Below, piece by piece: positions 8,210 to 13,512 of a stretch of DNA of 13,512 nucleotides (its first letter is position 1; each line of letters opens with the position of its first letter). Origin of the DNA: Desulfobacterales bacterium (GTDB taxonomy: Bacteria; Desulfobacterota; Desulfobacteria; Desulfobacterales; BuS5). The notes under the pieces are model-generated. The model saw only the letters and a program-made list of their open reading frames with translations. It searched no databases and was not told the DNA's origin. The DNA lies in contig JAERRQ010000198.1 in the NCBI GenBank assembly GCA_016735355.1, positions 1-13,512 of the forward strand, given 5' to 3'. Both the position numbers and the translations under genes were made by a program.

Positions 8210-8431
8210 ATGTTGCAAGTGACAATAACAAGCAGTCCGCAGGAAAAAGTGTTGATTGAAAAAATCCGCGCGCTTGCACCTGAAAAGATTGCTGAGGTAG
8301 AAGATTTCGTGGAATTTCTCAGCCTGAAGGATCAAGATCGCGGACTTATGCGTGCAAGTAACAGGCTTGCGGAAGATGCCTTTAAAAAAGTCTGGGACAA
8401 CCCCGAGGATGATGAGTATGACAGATTATAG
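8210..8431 (+). CDS. Antitoxin of a MazEF-type module (DUF2281-like)
   Basis: The small acidic product (73 residues from ATG 8210, 75 from ATG 8204) is the likely antitoxin to the MazF-type toxin that follows. It starts MLQVTITSSP and has a helical RALAPEKIAEVEDFVEFLSL segment (about residues 18-37), a pattern typical of DUF2281-like proteins encoded before PemK/MazF toxins. An acidic tail (NPEDDEYDRL) could be the part that binds and blocks the toxin. ATG 8210 is preferred because AAGGAG at 8196-8201 is eight bases away, against only two for ATG 8204. It overlaps the toxin gene by 14 bases and lies close behind the XRE gene, so the three were probably one operon. Confidence 0.75.
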   Translation: MLQVTITSSPQEKVLIEKIRALAPEKIAEVEDFVEFLSLKDQDRGLMRASNRLAEDAFKKVWDNPEDDEYDRL

Positions 8432-8762
8432 TTTTGGTGATATTGTCCTAGTACCTTTCCCTTTTACTGATCAATCGACCACCAAAAAACGACCTGCCGT
8501 CATTGTCAGTTCCAACCCATATAACCGCCGGCGACCTGATATCATTATTATAGCGGTTACCAGCCGGATACGCTCTGCCGGCTATTTCGGTGATGTGAGT
8601 GTAGAAAACCGGAAGCAGGCCGGACTTTTAAAGCCTTCGGTTGTAAAGCCTATCTTTACAACAATAGAAAAAGGATTGGTGATAAGGAAGCTTGGCCGCA
8701 TGCAAGACAAGGATCTTTCATCCTGTGAAGAAGCGCTCAAAGCCATTCTTGGGCATCAATAA
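8418..8762 (+). CDS. mazF: MazF/PemK-type endoribonuclease toxin
   Basis: The 114-residue product belongs to the MazF/PemK family, sequence-specific RNases that cut mRNA and stop growth when the antitoxin is degraded. The opening FGDIVLVPFPFTD is the family signature, followed by KKRPAVIVSS (about residues 21-30), which holds the catalytic-loop arginine, and IIIAVTSRI (about 44-52), which holds the conserved Thr/Ser. A later LLKPSVVKPIFTTIEK segment fits the C-terminal strand and helix. The length is normal and no lesion is seen. The start at 8418 lies inside the antitoxin's last codons (ATG within GAGTATGAC), a common coupling arrangement. A longer in-frame start at 8352 would fall entirely in the antitoxin and adds no conserved sequence. 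Confidence 0.9.
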   Translation: MTDYSFGDIVLVPFPFTDQSTTKKRPAVIVSSNPYNRRRPDIIIIAVTSRIRSAGYFGDVSVENRKQAGLLKPSVVKPIFTTIEKGLVIRKLGRMQDKDLSSCEEALKAILGHQ

Positions 8763-8947
8763 TCTAAGAGATCAGTAGACTGTTTGCTTCCCCGGATTAT
8801 ATTCCCGTTTGCTTTACTCGCTTTATTTTCAACGCTTCGCACCGGATAAGGATGGAATCATTTTTATTTTAGCAACTAAAGAAAAAAGCATACCATCGAG
8901 GCCCTGTGCCGAGTCTGCTGTGTTGCAGCGTAGCGGAGCTGGTGTGA
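8763..8947. other. Gene-free stretch after mazF
   Basis: No coding frame, RNA gene or convincing terminator was seen between mazF and the decayed XRE fragment. Part of it (about 8890-8945) may be the corrupted upstream part of that fragment, but no alignment is visible by eye. Confidence 0.4.
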
Positions 8948-9091
8948 TTACTAAAACGATTCCGAGAACTTGAACACTTCCAATCTGTAGATAAGGAGGC
9001 GGTAATCAGGATTTTTGATGGAATGATTTTAAAAAAACAAAACTCAGAGTGTGATGACATTGGAGCAATTAAGGTGTCACATCTTGCATAG
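8948..9091 (+). pseudogene. C-terminal remnant of a second XRE-type regulator
   Basis: The frame from 8948 to the TAG at 9089-9091 has no usable start and reads LLKRFRELEHFQSVDKEAVI followed by RIFDGMILKK. This resembles the C-terminal helix of XRE repressors and lines up with the tail of the XRE gene at 7834-8181 (LHRLIEIEGLGQEEKQTVL, then HVIDSLI), sharing the spaced Glu, Lys, Val and Asp positions. A stop codon (TGA at 8945) closes the frame upstream, so the DNA-binding part is missing. It ends one base before the left terminal repeat of the IS. It is probably debris of another regulator gene; the relationship is inferred from a short stretch. Confidence 0.5.
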
Positions 9092-9092
9092 T

Positions 9093-9110
9093 CAGAAATT
9101 TACAAACTGA
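9093..9110 (+). repeat. Left terminal inverted repeat of the IS
   Basis: CAGAAATTTACAAACT at 9093-9108 is exactly complementary to 10682-10697. One mismatch at 9109 and one more match follow inward. Confidence 0.93.
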
Positions 9111-9237
9111 AAATCGAAAAGTTAACAAAGATAAAAACAAACTATAACCTATTGTTATTACAGTAAATAAAAACATCTAGACTTTTTATTAATATTAGTG
9201 TATAGCATTCTAAGTTAATTCAAAAGCTTAGGATGCC

Positions 9238-10602
9238 GTGAAAAATACACCCAGAACAATAATTTTTAACCAGGATCTCGTCAGAGAAAAACTTCGTCAA
9301 AAAAAATATGACGATGTCTGTTTGAGCTCTTGGGGGCGGCTTGATGAATTTATACAATTTATCAGCTCGTTTGGTGTTTTTTCAATGCTGACACAGCTAG
9401 GCCTGGCAACGGGGCATAGCGGCATTCCCTCATTTTTATTGGCGATGCTGGTACTTGTAAAACCTGTCTTTAATATCCGTTTTGATGACAATATTAAATA
9501 TATTTTTCAGGACTCTCATGTTTTACGGCTGCTGGGCTTTAATTTTAAACACATCCAAAATGGGTATAGTAAAAGAACTACCGCAAAGGGCAGCAAACCA
9601 ATACATCCCAATACTGTACGCAATTTTTTAAGCAGTCTTGGGTACAAAGAAACTACCGGACTGCTGGTAAAGGTGATTCGAAAATTATTTCGGATTGGAT
9701 TAATCCGTGGGCATGAGTTTTGTACTGATACCAAGATCATTTTTAAAGACTCACCCAGTTATGAATTTGCTAAAAAAGTCTATGATTATAAGGGTAAACA
9801 CAAAAACCGCAGAGGCTATAAAGTTTCTATTATTCAGCATGTAAAAAGCAAGATTGTTGTTGCAGTTATTATTACCTCGGCCAACGTTGCTGACAAAAAC
9901 CTGCTTTTGACGACCGTTCGCCATGCGGTCACTGTTTTAGGCCCCGGGGTTATTAAAACATTGATCTTTGATAAAGGGTATTGGGACGGCAAGACCCTTT
10001 ATAAACTTAAGAAACAATACGGTATTGATTTTATGATACCGGCCAAGAAAAATTTTAAAGTTACAAAACGTATAACAAAACAAGCACAAGAAGAAGGCTA
10101 TGAAAAAATAAAGCCGGGCCTTGAAATTAAGCAGTTTAAAAAAATAACGGATGCGCCGAACTATAAAGGCAATCTTCAGGCAATTGTGATAAAAGATCGT
10201 AAATTCAAAAAAAAACGGAAATCGAATCAGCCGGAGTATGCCTATTTTACTTCACTTCCATGGAAAAATGCTTTGTCCCTATATGAAGCATACAGTCGTC
10301 GATGGACCATCGAAAACAATGCAATTAAAGAATTATGTCAATATTGGATTTTTGAAGATTTCCATTGCGCCAAGTTTAATGCAGTCCGTGCTCACATCAT
10401 GCTTTCTGTTGTTATGTTTAATTTGCACATATTGTTCAAATCCAAGTATGGCAGACGTTTTTCAGAGAAATCGATTGCTGCCAAAAGAGCGCCTGGCTTT
10501 GAACCCGCTCATGTTATCGTTTATTGTGGTGATTATTTCGGCATATTCGATATAAAGGAATATACAAATATGTTATCTGTAGGCAACAAAGAGCCACCAT
10601 AA
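9238..10602 (+). CDS. DDE transposase, IS4-type
   Basis: The 454-residue product is a DDE transposase that cuts and joins the ends of the surrounding IS. Candidate catalytic residues are D164 in FCTDTK, D245 in IFDKGYWDG and E359 in YSRRWTIENNAIKE. The last motif carries Y352, R355, E359 and K364, close to the Y-R-E-K signature of IS4-type enzymes, though the Glu-to-Lys spacing is shorter than in the classical signature. A helical N-terminal domain of about 150 residues precedes the catalytic core, and Lys-rich segments near residues 270-330 could contact DNA. The start is GTG at 9238 with AGGA just upstream; the nearby ATG at 9233 runs into a stop in its own frame. The reading frame is intact, so the enzyme may be active. 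Confidence 0.9.
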   Translation: MKNTPRTIIFNQDLVREKLRQKKYDDVCLSSWGRLDEFIQFISSFGVFSMLTQLGLATGHSGIPSFLLAMLVLVKPVFNIRFDDNIKYIFQDSHVLRLLGFNFKHIQNGYSKRTTAKGSKPIHPNTVRNFLSSLGYKETTGLLVKVIRKLFRIGLIRGHEFCTDTKIIFKDSPSYEFAKKVYDYKGKHKNRRGYKVSIIQHVKSKIVVAVIITSANVADKNLLLTTVRHAVTVLGPGVIKTLIFDKGYWDGKTLYKLKKQYGIDFMIPAKKNFKVTKRITKQAQEEGYEKIKPGLEIKQFKKITDAPNYKGNLQAIVIKDRKFKKKRKSNQPEYAYFTSLPWKNALSLYEAYSRRWTIENNAIKELCQYWIFEDFHCAKFNAVRAHIMLSVVMFNLHILFKSKYGRRFSEKSIAAKRAPGFEPAHVIVYCGDYFGIFDIKEYTNMLSVGNKEPP

Positions 10603-10625
10603 AATTTACTATTGGCTGAAGCCGT

Positions 10626-10652
10626 TCCTTGATTATATACGCAAGGAGCTTT
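10626..10652 (+). terminator. Weak hairpin after the transposase gene
   Basis: TCCTTG and CAAGGA flank a loop of about ten bases, followed by GCTTTATT. The stem is short and the T-run is poor, so a terminator role is only possible. Confidence 0.25.
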
Positions 10653-10681
10653 ATTGAACCTGATTTTTTTCATCTATTATG

Positions 10682-10697
10682 AGTTTGTAAATTTCTG
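10682..10697 (-). repeat. Right terminal inverted repeat of the IS
   Basis: AGTTTGTAAATTTCTG is the exact reverse complement of the left end at 9093-9108. Confidence 0.93.
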
Positions 10698-10747
10698 CTC
10701 ACACTATTTATCCTTGTTCGTTAGCCCTGTTTAGCACTTGAAAAAAA

Positions 10748-11635
10748 TCAATACAATTCAAAATATTTTGTTTTGAATTCTTTTATTATTTCTGTATTAT
10801 ACGGAGTAGCTATATTCATCTTACTGCCTGATTCAATAATAAACCCGTTTAAAAAGGCAAGTTCGGTTATTTTATTCATCCTAACATCTTGATAGGTGGA
10901 TGCATAATGATTCATATTCTTTACAACTTTGGAGAAGTTATTCCATAAGGTTTTTCTATCCTGCAAATTTTCAACTTTCTGTGATAGAATTTCATAAGAT
11001 TCATAAAAGACATTTCTAATTCTTTGAACCATCGGGTCATCTTCAAATAATTCTCTGAAAGATTTTGAATAAATTGCAGAAAATATATTTATTGAACAAT
11101 TATAAATTGTTTTTTCAGCTCGCTGTCGGATTATGTCATCAGTTTTGCTTATTGCGATATCTGCATTTTTCAAAAGAAGATATAGATTTTCTGAAGATTG
11201 ATTATCTTCAATAATGAAACCTGCTCCTTTTATATAGTCTAACTGATTATCAATTAAATTGAAACCATCATATACCAGAATACTTGTTATATTCTGTTCG
11301 GATATTTTTTTATATTCCCCTATTTTGAAAAAACAGTTTTGTACCAGAACAATTGTTTTCGATTGGAGACCGATTTTAGTCAGATAACTCAGGTTTTTTT
11401 TCAAATCAAATATTTTTGAAGTCATAAACAAAAAATCGTATTTATTATCAGTAGTTATCTCATTGGAAACAGTTGGAAAAGCATATTTTTCATTATTGAT
11501 GTAAAGATCACTTCCAATTTTTTCCGCTTTTCTCCCAACCACATCAACATGATATTCTGAATTATATATTTTTGCTGCTAAATAAGATCCTATCGAACCG
11601 GCTCCGAAAATTAATATATTTTCTGATTTCATCAT
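10748..11635 (-). CDS. Ketopantoate reductase family protein (PanE/ApbA-like)
   Basis: The 295-residue product belongs to the PanE/ApbA family of NADPH-dependent reductases; the classical member reduces 2-dehydropantoate to pantoate for coenzyme A synthesis. The N-terminal Rossmann motif is ILIFGAGSIGSYLA (residues 7-20). FMTSK (K74) and VQN (N100) match nucleotide- and substrate-contact positions. The C-terminal domain has EKTIYNCSINIFSAI (K175, N179) and YQDVRMNKITELAFLNGFII, with E258 at the position of the family's conserved Glu. VQNCF replaces the usual QNG, so the substrate may differ. A strong GAGGAGG site precedes two adjacent ATGs (11635 and 11632). The gene is very AT-rich and has no pathway neighbours. 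A MITE-like element begins 34 bases upstream. Assignment to the family is firm, to pantoate synthesis not. Confidence 0.85.
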   Translation of the reverse strand: MMKSENILIFGAGSIGSYLAAKIYNSEYHVDVVGRKAEKIGSDLYINNEKYAFPTVSNEITTDNKYDFLFMTSKIFDLKKNLSYLTKIGLQSKTIVLVQNCFFKIGEYKKISEQNITSILVYDGFNLIDNQLDYIKGAGFIIEDNQSSENLYLLLKNADIAISKTDDIIRQRAEKTIYNCSINIFSAIYSKSFRELFEDDPMVQRIRNVFYESYEILSQKVENLQDRKTLWNNFSKVVKNMNHYASTYQDVRMNKITELAFLNGFIIESGSKMNIATPYNTEIIKEFKTKYFELY

Positions 11636-11669
11636 ATATTCCTCCTCTTGTAACGTATTTAAAGCATGG

Positions 11670-11726
11670 TATATAGGGTATTGTCCAGATTCGTGCGTAA
11701 ATTGTACGCTAAGGGATTAATAGCCC
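11670..11726 (+). repeat. Left terminal inverted repeat of the MITE-like element
   Basis: It begins TATATAGGGTATTGTCC and continues to TAGCCC. Differences from the right end are a few substitutions near the tip and small indels around TTGTACGC and TTAATAGC. Confidence 0.85.
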
Positions 11727-11979
11727 GAGTTCCCTCTCCCTATTTGAATCGGAGGATTGCTGTACACCAACAAAAATATTTTTTAAATTCAAATCCGAAT
11801 AAAATTTTGATCAAGGATTTATGTATTCTCCATACAAAATTACATTATTCCATGTGATGGGACTTATGTGCTTAATTGGGGTAGTGACGCTATAGCTGTC
11901 ATGAGATGTTGGGCCTAATGGTGAATTACGGAAAAACGCTTTAAGCGTCTTAAATTCATAGGCGGTGTAAACTCCAATA

Positions 11980-12034
11980 GGGCTTTAATCCCTTAGCGTA
12001 TATTTACGCACGAATCTGGACAGTACCCTCTATA
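11980..12034 (-). repeat. Right terminal inverted repeat of the MITE-like element
   Basis: Read on the minus strand it begins TATAGAGGGTACTGTCC and continues through AAGGGATTAAAGCCC, pairing with 11670-11726. Confidence 0.85.
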
Positions 12035-12129
12035 GGAAGTTTTTTCATATTTTTTTAGTACCTTTTTTGTGATTATTTGATCAATGATATTTATTCTTTT
12101 TCTCATTATTTTTTTTGCTGTCCTGTTAT
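12035..12129. other. T-rich spacer between the MITE-like element and the integrase fragment
   Basis: Long T-runs are present but no gene or clear regulatory site was seen. Confidence 0.4.
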
Positions 12130-12260
12130 CTTCAAATCTCATTCATCAAAACCTCGTTAACTTCATCACTCGTCAATCCCAAATACCGCATGGTAACAGC
12201 CGAGCTGGTATGCTTGAACCGCTTGGCCAGAACCTCGAACCCCACCCCGAACTCTGTTCT
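12130..12260. repeat. Direct repeat, left copy (orphan 3' end of an integrase gene)
   Basis: 131 bp match 13130-13260 with six substitutions and no indel, about 95% identity. The offset is exactly 1000 bp. The two copies flank the vapBC operon. Confidence 0.95.
12132..12260 (-). pseudogene. Truncated tyrosine recombinase, C-terminal end only
   Basis: On the minus strand this reads RTEFGVGFEVLAKRF, KHTSSAVTMRYLGLT and DEVNEVLMNEI, then a TGA at 12134-12132. It matches the last 42 residues of the integrase at the right edge, with only Asn to Lys and Pro to Ser changes; the other differences that fall within the coding part are silent. It keeps the His and the Tyr of the catalytic C-terminus but lacks everything upstream. 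Beyond 12260 the frame continues only into unrelated sequence and meets a stop near 12312. The mix of silent and conservative changes suggests it diverged while still part of a working gene, and was cut later. Confidence 0.85.
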
Positions 12261-12328
12261 AATTTCGCCATCAATTTGGAGGTAAGGTGTTACATTATTT
12301 GCATCTTATCATCGTTATCTTACAAGCC

Positions 12329-12341
12329 GATCTTGCAGATC
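12329..12341. repeat. Small palindrome upstream of vapB
   Basis: GATCTTGCAGATC forms a five-base stem with a three-base loop. It lies 31 bases before the vapBC -35 box; a role is unknown. Confidence 0.3.
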
Positions 12342-12371
12342 CTCAAGCAAATCATTTTTTGCAATAAATCC

Positions 12372-12400
12372 TTTACAATGCCCAAACCGAACATTATGAT
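12372..12400 (+). promoter_or_regulatory. Sigma-70 promoter of the vapBC operon
   Basis: TTTACA at 12372-12377 and TATGAT at 12395-12400, each five of six to consensus, are separated by 17 bases. The -10 box lies 37 bases before the vapB start codon. Confidence 0.7.
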
Positions 12401-12406
12401 AATCAT
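12396..12406. promoter_or_regulatory. Palindromic operator overlapping the vapBC -10 box
   Basis: ATGATAATCAT is a perfect palindrome with a one-base centre. It covers the -10 box and the probable start point. TA operons of this type are normally repressed by their own antitoxin or toxin-antitoxin complex, and this is the natural candidate site; binding is inferred. Confidence 0.5.
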
Positions 12407-12437
12407 ATTATGTGATTTAACATAAAAAGGAGGCGAA

Positions 12438-12707
12438 ATGGAACGTATAAGTGTAACACAAGCTGTTCGTCAATTTTCAAATCTACTAAACCGAGTTTTT
12501 TACCAAGGAATAGTTGTAGAGTTAGAGCGAGGAAATAAGGTTATTGCTCGAATATCTCCGGTTGCCACTGAGACACCAGTAAAAGTTAAAGACCTGAACA
12601 GGCTTTTTCTTGATCTTCCTTTGCTTGGTGAAGATGCAAAAGCCTTTGCAAAAGATTTAGCGGATATTCGAAAACAAGTTCCTTTGGAACAAAACCAATG
12701 GGATTAA
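12438..12707 (+). CDS. vapB: VapB-type antitoxin (Phd/YefM-like)
   Basis: The 89-residue product is the likely antitoxin for the PIN toxin that follows. The N-terminal half, MERISVTQAVRQFSNLLNRV and then GIVVELERGNKVIARISPV (to about residue 42), is the Phd/YefM dimerisation and DNA-binding fold. The C-terminal half, with LNRLFLDLPLLGEDAKAFAKDL, should wrap around the toxin. A strong AAGGAGG lies four bases before the ATG at 12438. The stop overlaps the toxin start. The promoter and operator directly upstream support autoregulation. The pair sits inside a 1000-bp unit bounded by integrase gene ends. Confidence 0.85.
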   Translation: MERISVTQAVRQFSNLLNRVFYQGIVVELERGNKVIARISPVATETPVKVKDLNRLFLDLPLLGEDAKAFAKDLADIRKQVPLEQNQWD

Positions 12708-13108
12708 TATTAGATACGAATGTGTTTATTTATTCGGAACGATCAGGCAATCCAATAGATTTTTCAAAATGGGAAAACTATGGAGACGTATATATAAGCT
12801 CCATAACTGTTTCAGAATTATTAGTTGGAGTTCATTACGCCAACAGTGATGCAAGAAAAACTCGCCGTTCTGCTTTTGTCGAATCTGTATTAGCTAAAAT
12901 ATCTGTTTTAAGTTTTAATACTCAAGAAGCTAGAGTGCATGCCGGTTTATTTGCAACACTCGCCAAGCAAGGACAAATAATTGGAGCCCATGATTTAATA
13001 ATCGCATCAACAGCAATAGTTCATAACTGTGCCGTATTAACAGAAAATATTAAAGAGTTTGAAAGAGTGCCAGGCCTCGAGACGATTTCATTCATTAAAG
13101 CATCATAA
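12698..13108 (+). CDS. vapC: VapC-type PIN-domain ribonuclease toxin
   Basis: The 136-residue product is a PIN-domain toxin, a metal-dependent RNase that attacks tRNA, rRNA or mRNA when freed from the antitoxin. Acidic active-site residues are visible in order: D6 in LILDTNVFIY, E40 in ITVSELLVG and D98 in IGAHDLIIAS. The region TENIKEFERVPGL near the C-terminus matches the usual TRN..DF..VPGL motif; E115 or nearby Glu residues could complete the site. The length is typical. Its ATG overlaps the vapB stop by ten bases (ATGGGATTAA), ensuring coupled translation. It ends 23 bases before the converging integrase stop. Confidence 0.93.
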   Translation: MGLILDTNVFIYSERSGNPIDFSKWENYGDVYISSITVSELLVGVHYANSDARKTRRSAFVESVLAKISVLSFNTQEARVHAGLFATLAKQGQIIGAHDLIIASTAIVHNCAVLTENIKEFERVPGLETISFIKAS

Positions 13109-13129
13109 ATTATAAAAAAGAAGCTCATC

Positions 13130-13260
13130 CTTCAAATCTCATTCATCAAAACCTCGTTAACCTCATCACTCGTCAATCCCAAATACCGCATGGTAACAGC
13201 AGGGCTGGTATGATTGAACCGCTTGGCCAGAACCTCGAACCCCACCCCGAACTCGGTCCT
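13130..13260. repeat. Direct repeat, right copy (3' end of the integrase gene)
   Basis: This copy is part of the longer integrase frame and matches 12130-12260 at about 95%. Similarity starts two bases beyond the integrase stop and ends abruptly at 13260. Confidence 0.95.
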
Positions 13261-13512
13261 CTGGATATACCCGAAGGTTTTCCGCAAAGTATGAGCCCCA
13301 TAGTTGCCGGAAAGATTAATTTCCCTGGCCCATTTTTTAACCAAAGCATTGACCGACTGGATCGTGAGCGGCTTTTTTGTCTTCCTGCTGGTAAAAAGAT
13401 ATTCTTCGTCATCCGGCCCGACATTTTCCAAAAATATCCGCAATGCCCTGTAAACAGTCTTGTTAATCATCAGGATATTATTCTTCCCGGTCTTGCTCTC
13501 CCTGATCACGAT
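13132..13512 (-). CDS. Tyrosine recombinase/integrase, C-terminal part (start beyond the right edge)
   Basis: The visible 126 or so residues are the C-terminal catalytic part of a tyrosine recombinase, which breaks and rejoins DNA through a Tyr-linked intermediate. In order: ESKTGKNN with the beta-hairpin Lys, GAHTLRKTFGY with the box II His and Arg, KRFNHTSPAVT with the second His, and MRYLGLT with the nucleophile Tyr. The box I Arg would lie upstream outside the window. The style resembles short integrases of about 190 residues. The frame is open to the last base (reading I V I R E S), so an internal GTG at 13509 is unlikely to be the true start. It converges on vapC, and its 3' end is duplicated at 12130-12260. 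Confidence 0.92.
   Translation of the reverse strand: MVIRESKTGKNNILMINKTVYRALRIFLENVGPDDEEYLFTSRKTKKPLTIQSVNALVKKWAREINLSGNYGAHTLRKTFGYIQRTEFGVGFEVLAKRFNHTSPAVTMRYLGLTSDEVNEVLMNEI

Larger units (their letters stand above)
9093..10697 (+). mobile_element. Complete insertion sequence with DDE (IS4-type) transposase
   Basis: The element is 1605 bp, bounded by 16-bp perfect inverted repeats (CAGAAATTTACAAACT) that extend to 18 bp with one mismatch, and holds a single transposase gene. No direct target duplication is apparent: the outer flanks read GCATAGT on the left and CTCACAC on the right. It separates the mazEF locus from the reductase gene. Confidence 0.88.
11670..12034. mobile_element. 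MITE-like element, 365 bp, no transposase
   Basis: Ends of about 55 bp are near-perfect inverted repeats sharing GTCCAGATTCGTGCGTAAAT, then a small indel, then TACGCTAAGGGATTAA. The 250 bp between them encode no recognisable protein. The size, long terminal repeats and lack of a gene fit a non-autonomous element or the collapsed remains of an IS. TATA occurs at both outer edges and may be part of the target site. The left end lies 34 bp before the reductase start codon, so promoter activity for that gene may come from within the element. Confidence 0.8.

Noticed and set aside
8352..8417. Upstream extension of the MazF frame
   Set aside because: It falls wholly in the antitoxin gene and comes before the conserved FGDIVLVPFPFTD start.
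8869..9060. Minus-strand frame of 63 codons
   Set aside because: It is Ser- and Phe-rich without motifs and overlaps the plus-strand XRE remnant, which has family-like sequence.
11666..11857. 63-codon open frame on the plus strand
   Set aside because: It lies in the terminal repeat and interior of the MITE-like element and shows no family motif or ribosome-binding site.
12084..12425. 113-codon open frame on the plus strand
   Set aside because: It runs antisense through the integrase remnant and into the vapBC promoter; the minus-strand integrase reading explains this DNA better.
13173..13424. 83-codon frame within the integrase region
   Set aside because: It is a shifted-frame shadow of the integrase, which carries the catalytic motifs.

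Overview
The window is about 13.5 kb of moderately AT-rich bacterial chromosome. Protein style (T6SS, MazEF and VapBC types, short tyrosine recombinases, IS4-like transposase) suggests a Gram-negative bacterium, perhaps a Desulfobacterota/deltaproteobacterial lineage. The taxon is inferred from general resemblance; the window has no rRNA or other marker gene.

Region 1 (about 1-7006, all minus strand) is one end of a type VI secretion gene cluster. In transcription order it reads tssA, tssB, tssC, hcp, tssE, tssF and the first 53 codons of tssG, which runs off the left edge. These genes encode the contractile sheath (TssB/TssC), the inner tube (Hcp), baseplate parts (TssE, TssF, TssG) and the sheath-assembly organiser TssA. 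The membrane complex (TssJLM), TssK, ClpV and VgrG are not here and may lie beyond the left edge. Two intergenic gaps hold small repeats: a heptad repeat in inverted halves between tssA and tssB, and a triple 12-bp repeat inside a hairpin just after tssE.

Region 2 (about 7019-9091) is accessory DNA. It starts with a gene-free stretch that includes a GC-rich island of unknown origin. A plus-strand toxin-antitoxin locus follows: an XRE-type regulator interrupted by an in-frame TAG, a MazE-like antitoxin and a MazF/PemK toxin. After it lies a decayed fragment resembling the tail of a second XRE regulator.

Region 3 (9093-10697) is a complete IS with a DDE transposase and 16-bp perfect terminal inverted repeats. 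Region 4 (10748-12034) holds a PanE/ApbA-type reductase gene on the minus strand. A 365-bp element with roughly 55-bp terminal inverted repeats and no transposase sits only 34 bp upstream of its start codon.

Region 5 (12130-13512) holds a vapBC toxin-antitoxin operon with a clear promoter and operator. Two copies of the last 131 bp of a tyrosine recombinase gene flank it in direct orientation, exactly 1000 bp apart. The right copy belongs to an integrase gene that continues past the window; the left is an orphan 3' end. The region to the right of the T6SS therefore looks like a spot of repeated insertion, with two TA modules, an IS, a MITE-like element and integrase debris.
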